From Kocuria sp. p3-SID1428 (GTDB taxonomy: Bacteria; Actinomycetota; Actinomycetes; Actinomycetales; Micrococcaceae), in NCBI RefSeq assembly GCF_025149945.1, contig NZ_JALXVH010000046.1:1-19787 (forward strand): DNA of 19,787 bases. The letters run 5' to 3'. Position numbers and translations under genes: made by a program. This document shows, piece by piece, positions 14,891-19,787 of the stretch. Below the pieces are notes generated by a model. The model was not told the DNA's origin. It did not search any database and saw nothing but the letters and a program-made list of their open reading frames with translations. Numbering within the stretch: position 1 is the first letter of the stretch; each line of letters opens with the position of its first letter.

Positions 14891-17642
14891 ACAGCGCTTG
14901 GGCCACCTCCTTGTTGGTCGATCCCCCGGCTACGAGCTGGGCGACGGCCTGCTGCTGGGCGGTCAGCTGCACGGCCTCGGAGCCGATGTGCAGGGCGTCG
15001 GGGCCCTGCCTGCGCAGATCTGAGAGCCCGTCCGTGCCGGTCTGCTGGGCGGCCGGCACGAGGGCGTTGGCCCCGGCGGCCTTCAGCTCCCGGTCGCATC
15101 GGGACACGTAGGTCTGGGCGCCCAGGGAGGCGTAGAGCTCGCGGGCCGAGCGCAGAACTCGCGAGGCCAGCCGCCGCTTGCCGGCCCGCCGCATGCTCTG
15201 CCCGTAGGCGAAGCGCACCCGGGCCTCGAGATAGGGACGGCGCCTCGAGCGCAGCGCGTCCAGCGCCCGGTCGAAGAGCTCCTGGGAGGCTTCGACCTCT
15301 CCGCGCGCGGCCAGCAGCCGCCCCTCCGCCCATGCCATGTGGGCGGCGTCGGCCGGGAAGGACGAGGAGGGGGCGACCGATTTGAGCTCGTCCACGAATC
15401 CCTGGGCCTCGTCGAGCTGATCGGTCATGACCAGCGAGTTCACCAGGGTGTCCTGCCAGGACCAGAACGGCTCGCGGCCGGCAGTGACCGGATCAGCCGT
15501 GCGCAGCGGGCGCAGGGCCTCCAGCGCGGACTCGTAGTCCGCCCGGGCCTCGTGGTAGTGCGCTCGGGCCAGTGCCGCCGGGATCATCATGCTGCGGTAG
15601 CCGCCGGTCGGCACGACCGTCAGGGACAGGAAGTGCTCGGCGCGGTCCCAGTCGCCTCGCATGGCGTTGAGCTCGGCGGCGGTCCAGTACAGCAGAGGCC
15701 GCATCAGGCGTATGCCCGAGGACTCGAGGCGCACGGAGGCATGGGCGATCGTGGCGGCCGCGGCGTCCCAGTCGCCCAGGATCAGCTGGCAGCGCGCCAG
15801 CCAGGACTCGGCCCACAGGGAGATGCACAGCGATCCGCCGCGGTACTCGGTGGGCACAGCCTCCTCGAAGCGCAGGCGGGCCGTCTCCACATCGTCGGTG
15901 CGCAGGGCCAGCCAGGCGCAGCCCATGAGCAGTCGCTGCTCCTGGGCGTTGCCCACTGTCGTGCCCGGATCATCGAGGTACGGCCGCTCGGCCTCGTCCA
16001 GGCGCCGCGAGGCGAACAGCCCCAGGCCGTACATGGCGCAGGCCTCGACGCTGATGTGATGCGGCGCCTCGGCGAGCTCGGCTGCGCGCTCGCCCCAGGT
16101 GACGATGCCCTCGCCGTTCCAGTCGGCCAGGGCGTGCAGCGTGTGCCGCAGGGCGATGCGCGCTCCGGCGCTGGGATCCAGGTCCTCACGCACCGTGCGC
16201 CAGGCCATGGCCAGCTGCGCCGCCGCCGTCGATCGCCGCCCCGTGACGACGGCCAGGTAGCCCAGCACGGAGGCGCGCAGGGGAGACGGCGGCATGGACT
16301 CGATGACGCTGACCAGGCTCGCGGCCTGGGTGATATCGCCGGCGCCGATCAGGGCGTCGACCCCGCGCAGCAGCCGCAGGTCGCCGTCGCGGCGGCCCAG
16401 AGAGAGCCGAGAGGCCGAGAGCATGGCTGAGGCGACCTCCGACCAGCAGCCGTCGGCCGCCTGGCGCTCGGCATAGGCGACCAGCTGCAGGGCCAGCAGT
16501 TCCTGAGGACCGGGAGAGGCCGCGACCAGGTGGCCCAGCCGCGCGCCCTCATCGGCCACGACCTCCGCGGCAGCCCGGTGCAGGGCGAACCGGCGGGTGG
16601 GGGCGATCTGCTCGTAGACGGCGGCGGTCGCGCTGGGCTCCACGAAGTGCACCGCGGAGGGCTGCCGGTCCATGCTCAGGCGAAGCAGCCCGGCGGCGTG
16701 GCCCTCGTCGACGACGGGCAGGAAGTGGGACAGCTGCGCGAGAGCGGCCACCTGCTGCAGAGGCGCGTCCTGCCCCAGCACGGAGACGGCTTCGGCCATG
16801 CGCAGCAGCTCGGGAGAGGCTCGACGCAGCTGGGAGGCCACCCGGGCGCGCGTGCGCCGCGACGGAGGCAGCTTCGGCAGCCAGCCGTGCCATTGCTCCG
16901 CGGGGACCTCCTGGAGCAGCTCGACCACGGACTGCGGGTGGCCCTCGGTGTGGCGCAGCAGCTCGTGGACCGTCGTCATGCTCAGCTCAGCACCCACGAT
17001 CTCGCGGCCCAGGGCGGCGACGGCCTCGGCCTCGAGCGGAGGCAGGTGCAGCACCTCGGTGGGATAGCCGGTCAGATGGTCGATGATCCCGGTCGGCAGC
17101 CCGGCGGCCTGGTCCAGGTCGACGGCGAAGAGGAAGAGCACCCGGCAGCTGTGCAGCCGTCGCGCGGCGAAGATCAGGATGCGCAGCGAGTCCTCGTCGA
17201 GCCACTGCAGGTCGTCGATCACGACGATCACCGGCCCGCGGTGCTGCTGGGCCTCCAGGTGGGTCTGCAGGGTCTGGGCGTAGTTCAGCGCCTGGTCGGG
17301 GGTGAGCCGCTCGACCACCTGCGAGGGCGGCTGCGGGCCGCCGTCGAACCCGGAAGGACTGCGCAGAGGGGCGCTGCCCATCAGCTGGGTGTAGCCGGCC
17401 AGCGGGAGCGCGGACTCCCAATCGCTGCCGCTGGCGGAGAGGACCGTGCGACTGCGGGACGAGGTCTGGGCGAGCAGCTCGCGCAGCAGCCTGGTCTTGC
17501 CGATGCCCACCGGCCCGGAGATCACGGCGGTGCGGGGATGACCGCGGCGCACCTCCTGGTAGAGCCGCAGGAGGTGCTCGAGCTGCGCATCGCGCCCGAC
17601 GAGCGCGACATCGCCGGAGCTTCCGCTGGGAGCGAGGGGCAT
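14751..17642 (-). CDS. benR: LAL/LuxR-family ATP-binding transcriptional regulator, likely BenR, with altered C-terminus
   Basis: The 963-residue protein has an N-terminal STAND/AAA-type ATPase (Walker A GPVGIGKT at 43-50, Walker B VIVVIDDLQWLDEDSL at 138-153), a long helical TPR-like middle, and a LuxR helix-turn-helix at about 893-941 ending in KFGVRSRS. By family knowledge these are ATP- and ligand-controlled activators. Its place directly after benA-benD debris, in the order known for C. glutamicum benABCD-benR, supports BenR. After S941 the normal ELA-type final helix is missing and is replaced by about 22 Arg/Gly/Pro-rich residues read from antisense catB. DNA binding may therefore be weakened or lost. 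The ATG at 17642 follows a TATGAT box; the frame stays open upstream to 18236 only because it runs through the ben remnant. Confidence 0.8.
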   Translation of the reverse strand: MPLAPSGSSGDVALVGRDAQLEHLLRLYQEVRRGHPRTAVISGPVGIGKTRLLRELLAQTSSRSRTVLSASGSDWESALPLAGYTQLMGSAPLRSPSGFDGGPQPPSQVVERLTPDQALNYAQTLQTHLEAQQHRGPVIVVIDDLQWLDEDSLRILIFAARRLHSCRVLFLFAVDLDQAAGLPTGIIDHLTGYPTEVLHLPPLEAEAVAALGREIVGAELSMTTVHELLRHTEGHPQSVVELLQEVPAEQWHGWLPKLPPSRRTRARVASQLRRASPELLRMAEAVSVLGQDAPLQQVAALAQLSHFLPVVDEGHAAGLLRLSMDRQPSAVHFVEPSATAAVYEQIAPTRRFALHRAAAEVVADEGARLGHLVAASPGPQELLALQLVAYAERQAADGCWSEVASAMLSASRLSLGRRDGDLRLLRGVDALIGAGDITQAASLVSVIESMPPSPLRASVLGYLAVVTGRRSTAAAQLAMAWRTVREDLDPSAGARIALRHTLHALADWNGEGIVTWGERAAELAEAPHHISVEACAMYGLGLFASRRLDEAERPYLDDPGTTVGNAQEQRLLMGCAWLALRTDDVETARLRFEEAVPTEYRGGSLCISLWAESWLARCQLILGDWDAAAATIAHASVRLESSGIRLMRPLLYWTAAELNAMRGDWDRAEHFLSLTVVPTGGYRSMMIPAALARAHYHEARADYESALEALRPLRTADPVTAGREPFWSWQDTLVNSLVMTDQLDEAQGFVDELKSVAPSSSFPADAAHMAWAEGRLLAARGEVEASQELFDRALDALRSRRRPYLEARVRFAYGQSMRRAGKRRLASRVLRSARELYASLGAQTYVSRCDRELKAAGANALVPAAQQTGTDGLSDLRRQGPDALHIGSEAVQLTAQQQAVAQLVAGGSTNKEVAQALFIAEKTVQFHLTRIYAKFGVRSRSGRGARRASADRARCPRPGRRGP
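14815..14822. other. Deletion scar joining the 3' ends of catB and benR
   Basis: Recognisable catB sequence on the plus strand stops at about 14815 (codon 364). Recognisable benR sequence on the minus strand ends at 14820 (serine of VRSRS). At most a few bases separate the two homologies. Neither gene has its own stop: the catB frame continues 70 bases into benR antisense, and the benR frame continues 69 bases into catB antisense. This is best explained by a deletion that removed both native ends and whatever lay between. Confidence 0.7.
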
Positions 17643-17654
17643 GGGCCGATCATA
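17643..17654 (-). promoter_or_regulatory. Candidate leaderless promoter of benR
   Basis: TATGAT on the minus strand (complement of 17649-17654) is a near-consensus -10 box, 6 bases before the benR ATG at 17642. No ribosome binding site is visible. It supports independent transcription of benR after the terminator that follows the ben remnant. Confidence 0.65.
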
Positions 17655-17725
17655 GCGATCGCGCCCCAGCGGCCCGGGGCTCGGGCCCGGGAAGGCTCGA
17701 CCACGCGGGATCTGCCCGAGAAGGA

Positions 17726-17759
17726 GGGGCCGGCCGACTTGAGGGAGTCGACCGGCCCC
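17726..17759 (-). terminator. Strong hairpin terminator after the ben remnant
   Basis: The arms at 17726-17739 and 17746-17759 pair over 14 positions with a single mismatch (G-T wobble in RNA of one sense) around a 6-base loop. On the minus strand the hairpin is followed by a pyrimidine-rich CCTCCTTCTC. It lies 20 bases after the benD' stop and 84 bases before the benR promoter, as expected for the terminator of the former ben operon. Confidence 0.7.
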
Positions 17760-17779
17760 GGTGAGCCGTGCCCGAGCGC

Positions 17780-18170
17780 TCAGCCCTGGTCGCCGCCCAC
17801 CGGCAGCACGGAGCAGGTGATGTAGGAGGCCTCGTCGGAGGCCAGGAACACGATCGGGGCGGTCTGCTCCTCGAGCGTGCCGTAGCGCTTCATGTACGAG
17901 GAGTCGACGGTCTGGTCCACGATCGTGCGGTACCAGGCCTCCTCCTGCTCGGTCTCCGGGCCGGGTTCGCGCTGGACGGCACGCGGGGGAGCGAGGGTGC
18001 CGCCGGGAGCCGTGGCCACCACGCGCACGCCGCACCCGGCGACCTCGAAGGCCAGCGCCTTGGTCAGGGCGTTGACGCTCCCCCCTGGCTGCTGCGTACG
18101 GCACGCGGTTCAGCCCGCCGGTGGCCACCGAGGACACGTTGACGATCGTCCCGGAGCCGGGCTCGAGCAT
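17780..18170 (-). pseudogene. benD: Remnant of benD (cis-diol dehydrogenase), C-terminal half with frameshift
   Basis: BenD oxidises the cis-dihydrodiol of benzoate to catechol and belongs to the short-chain dehydrogenase family. Only about the last 130 codons survive. The segment starts at MLEPGSGTIVNVSS and keeps the catalytic Ser region and the YAAA of the YxxxK motif; the Lys position now reads Arg. Just after it, beside a run of six G (plus-strand C6 at 18080-18085), one extra base shifts the frame. The second frame gives VNALTKALAFEVAG and then a well-kept C-terminus (MKRYGTLEEQTAPIVFLASDEASY ending at 17780). The whole N-terminal NAD-binding half is absent. The fragment is fused upstream to benA. 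It cannot make an active enzyme. Confidence 0.85.
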
Positions 18171-18461
18171 GGCCCCGCGGTGCGCGCAGGCGTTGATGAT
18201 GCAGTGCCGCTGCTCGTCCTTGTCGCTGGTGATCACGACGGGGGTGCGGCCGATGTTGGTCGTGTTGTAGTCGCCGACGTTCGGGATCTGCGACTCGTGG
18301 GCCAGGGAGATTCAGTTGCCCTCGAAGATGTACTTCATCTCGAGCTCGAAGACCTCTTCGTCGGTGAAGATCTCGCGCTTGGCGCGGATCACGCCGTTCT
18401 CGTGGTCGTCGATGACGGCGTCGTCGATGACGTCGTGCAGATGGCTCAGGTTCTCAGTCAC
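18165..18461 (-). pseudogene. benA: Remnant of benA (benzoate 1,2-dioxygenase large subunit), N-terminal fragment with stop codon
   Basis: BenA is the Rieske-type oxygenase alpha subunit that dihydroxylates benzoate. The 99 surviving codons begin at a GTG (18461) with an excellent AGGAGG ribosome binding site (complement of 18466-18471) and encode the conserved start MTENLSHLHDVIDDAVIDD. Codon 50 (18312-18314) is TGA where the family has Trp in the EGNWIYLAHE segment; the next conserved Tyr reads Ser. The fragment reaches the first Rieske ligand pair (C92, H94 in CAHRGAML) and stops. The second Cys/His pair and the whole catalytic domain are gone. The homology switches to benD at the shared ATG-CTC (complement of 18165-18170). 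benB and benC are absent. Confidence 0.87.
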
Positions 18462-18588
18462 GGCTCCTCCTGGAGTGTCGACCGGACCGCCCCGGAGGTC
18501 TCCTCGGGCGGGCGCGCCGCTCGTGCCTTCCGCGGTGCGATCTGTGGAAAGTGCGGCGTGCATCGATGATGTACCAAGTCCGGGGCCC

Positions 18589-18604
18589 GGTGACGGCGGT
18601 CACA
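18589..18604. promoter_or_regulatory. CRP/GlxR-like operator
   Basis: GGTGACGGCGGTCACA matches the CRP/GlxR consensus TGTGA-N6-TCACA with one mismatch (GGTGA for TGTGA) and correct spacing. The core GTGAC-N4-GTCAC is a perfect palindrome. By established knowledge, GlxR (cAMP-CRP family) controls aromatic degradation genes in C. glutamicum, so carbon-source control of the ben/cat region is plausible. No binding has been shown here. Confidence 0.5.
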
Positions 18605-18677
18605 CCAGGGGAATGCCTAGTGGGGGGCAAGGGGTTCGAATGTGTTGATTCAAGAAGAGAAACGACACAATTGATAT

Positions 18678-18707
18678 TTGTGATGTGAGCAATGAGCGAC
18701 TTAGTCT
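18678..18707 (+). promoter_or_regulatory. Candidate catA promoter
   Basis: TTGTGA at 18678-18683 and TAGTCT at 18702-18707 are separated by 18 bases and could serve as -35 and -10 boxes, giving a start near 18714 and a leader of about 180 bases. The -35 box overlaps the left arm of an inverted repeat, so a regulator bound there would act directly on RNA polymerase. Other weak boxes exist nearby. Confidence 0.35.
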
Positions 18708-18727
18708 TGGCTGTATCGCACATCACA
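18679..18727. repeat. 9-bp inverted repeat flanking the candidate catA promoter
   Basis: TGTGATGTG at 18679-18687 and CACATCACA at 18719-18727 are exact reverse complements, with centres 40 bases apart (about four helical turns). The arms bracket the candidate -10 box. This is a plausible paired operator for BenR or the LysR regulator. A shorter CACAA/TTGTG pair (18666-18670 and 18678-18682) overlaps the left arm. Confidence 0.5.
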
Positions 18728-18891
18728 TGCGCGGGCGAATCCCTCGTCCCGGCAGGATGTCCGCAGGCCCTCCGGGCCCGTGGACTGGGGCGCCGCGGCT
18801 GACAGCCGGCGGCGGGGACGGCTCCGCATCGACGCGGCGCAGCCATGGGCGGTGTGCTCGCGTCGGCAATCTGAACTACGTGGAGGTCGAC

Positions 18892-19761
18892 ATGACTGAT
18901 ACCCGCAAGGAGAACGAGGGCACCGCCGTCGAGGCCGGCTCGCTCGCCACCCAGCGCTTCGCCGAGTCCGGCAAGCTCTCCGGCCTGAATGTCCCGGTCG
19001 AGCGCGTCAACGCGATCGCCTCGGACCTGGTCGACGCCCTGAACGAGATCGCCGTGAAGCACAGCGCCACGTACGAGGAGTTCAACGCGTTCAAGTCCTG
19101 GCTCATCAAGGTCGGCTCGGACGGCGAGTGGCCGCTGTTCCTCGACGTGTGGCTCGAGCACACCATCGAGGACATCAACTCCCAGGACCGTCCGGGCGTC
19201 GTCGGCACGATCGAGGGCCCGTACTACGTTCCGAATGCCCCGCAGATGCAGACCCCGGCCACGCTGGAGATGCGCGAGGACGAGGAGGGCACCCCCATCG
19301 TCTTCCAGGGCGACTTCACCGACACCGCGGGCAACCCGATCAAGGATGCGACCGTCGAGATCTGGCATGCCGATGCCCAGGGCTTCTACTCGCAGTACGC
19401 CCCGGAGCTGCCCAAGTGGCTGTTCCGCGGCACTGTGGCCGCCGATGAGAACGGCCACTTCGAGATCCACACCAAGCGTCCGGCGCCGTACCAGATCCCC
19501 ACCGACGGCGCCTGCGGCCAGCTGATCGCAGCCGCCGGCTGGCACGCCTGGCGCCCGGCCCACATCCACATCAAGGTCCACGCTCCGGGCTACCAGCTGG
19601 TCACCCAGCAGCTGTACTTCCCGGGAGATGTCCACAATGAGGACGACATTGCCGGCGCGGTGAAGCCCGAGCTGATGCTGGATCCGCAGGACAACCCGGA
19701 CGCCCCGGGTGAGATGGCCACCTACAACTACGTCCTGGCCCGCGAGGGCGAGACCAAGTGA
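18892..19761 (+). CDS. catA: Catechol 1,2-dioxygenase (intradiol)
   Basis: CatA cleaves catechol between its hydroxyls to cis,cis-muconate with non-haem Fe(III). The 289-residue protein has the N-terminal helical dimerisation domain (about 1-100) and the intradiol catalytic domain. The four iron ligands are recognisable as Y166 (GFYS), Y200 (APYQIP), H224 and H226 (RPAHIHI). TIEGPYYVPNAP at about 106-117 is the usual entry to the catalytic domain. GGAGGT at 18882-18887 sits 4 bases before the ATG at 18892, which fixes the start. The length is normal, and no damage is visible. It was originally the divergent neighbour of benA and is now the only intact gene on this side of the ben scar. Its product should be the substrate of the CatB encoded about 4 kb away. 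Confidence 0.95.
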   Translation: MTDTRKENEGTAVEAGSLATQRFAESGKLSGLNVPVERVNAIASDLVDALNEIAVKHSATYEEFNAFKSWLIKVGSDGEWPLFLDVWLEHTIEDINSQDRPGVVGTIEGPYYVPNAPQMQTPATLEMREDEEGTPIVFQGDFTDTAGNPIKDATVEIWHADAQGFYSQYAPELPKWLFRGTVAADENGHFEIHTKRPAPYQIPTDGACGQLIAAAGWHAWRPAHIHIKVHAPGYQLVTQQLYFPGDVHNEDDIAGAVKPELMLDPQDNPDAPGEMATYNYVLAREGETK

Positions 19762-19787
19762 GCAGCCTGCGCTGAATCCGCCAGGCC

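Larger units (their letters stand above)
18462..18891. other. 430-bp divergent control region between benA' and catA
   Basis: No supported gene is present. The middle (about 18636-18727) is distinctly A/T-richer than the rest of the window and holds the recognisable control elements listed separately. The half nearer catA (about 18730-18880) is GC-rich and would form a long 5' leader if transcription starts near 18714. The in-frame ATG at 18685 upstream of catA is not used as a start, because the extension is Arg/Gly/Pro-rich and unlike intradiol dioxygenases. Confidence 0.6.

Noticed and set aside
17643..18236. Apparent BenA-BenD-LuxR fusion protein of over 1,100 residues in one open frame on the minus strand
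   Set aside because: The frame leaves benD at the indel and crosses a strong hairpin terminator and the benR -10 box as low-complexity Arg/Gly sequence. benR starts independently at 17642.
18312..18314. TGA in benA as selenocysteine, recoding or readthrough
   Set aside because: The family has Trp here, so a single G-to-A change explains it. The gene is truncated soon after and fused to a frameshifted fragment.
18685..18891. N-terminal extension of catA to an upstream ATG
   Set aside because: The extra 69 residues are unlike the family, and a GGAGGT site sits just before the ATG at 18892.
1..19787. Mobile elements, CRISPR arrays, tRNA or rRNA genes as cause of the ben/cat rearrangement
   Set aside because: No transposase, integrase, terminal repeats, spacer arrays or tRNA-like segments were recognised on either strand. 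The two scars look like simple deletions.

Overview
The window is very GC-rich bacterial DNA with strongly G/C-biased third codon positions. Its gene content points to an actinobacterium, most likely of the Micrococcales (Micrococcaceae-like). The reasons are a Pat-type aromatic aminotransferase beside a heterotetrameric 2-oxoacid dehydrogenase, a large ATP-binding LuxR (LAL-type) regulator next to ben/cat genes as in Corynebacterium glutamicum, and several leaderless -10/ATG arrangements. Genus-level placement is inference.

Layout. (1) 41-1483, minus: adenylosuccinate lyase PurB. It is divergent from (2) 1615-6826, plus: an aminotransferase (Pat) followed by E1-alpha, E1-beta and E2 of a branched-chain-type 2-oxoacid dehydrogenase. 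No E3 gene is in the window. (3) 6857-7459, minus: a divergent DNA-3-methyladenine glycosylase I (Tag). (4) 7572-10732, minus: a three-gene signalling unit of response regulator, sensor histidine kinase, and a second membrane protein that looks like a histidine kinase stripped of its phospho-acceptor and ATP-binding residues. (5) 11043-14890, plus: fadD, a LysR regulator (CatR-like) and muconate cycloisomerase (CatB), tightly packed. (6) 14751-17642, minus: the LAL/LuxR regulator, probably BenR. (7) 17780-18461, minus: wreckage of a benzoate dioxygenase operon. (8) 18892-19761, plus: catechol 1,2-dioxygenase (CatA), divergent from the ben remnant.

The main result is the state of the benzoate/catechol locus. 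It preserves the order catA <-> benA...benD - benR, but the middle of the ben operon is gone. The first 99 codons of benA, already broken by a TGG-to-TGA nonsense change, are joined at a shared ATG-CTC to the C-terminal half of benD, which carries its own +1 frameshift. A second scar lies at about 14815-14822. There catB and benR, which converge, run straight into each other: neither has its own stop codon, and each reads into the other's antisense strand. No catC gene is present. The catechol ring-cleavage enzyme and the muconate cycloisomerase remain apparently intact while benzoate oxidation has been lost here, so the locus looks caught in stepwise decay, with a leftover regulator whose main target operon is dead.

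Regulatory signals include four TANNNT boxes placed 6-7 bases before an ATG (pat, tag, fadD, benR), a strong hairpin terminator between benD' and benR, a CRP/GlxR-like palindrome and a separate 9-bp inverted repeat between benA' and catA, and a cluster of GTCTC/GAGAC half-sites before the dehydrogenase genes. No tRNA, rRNA, CRISPR array, insertion sequence or integrase was seen.
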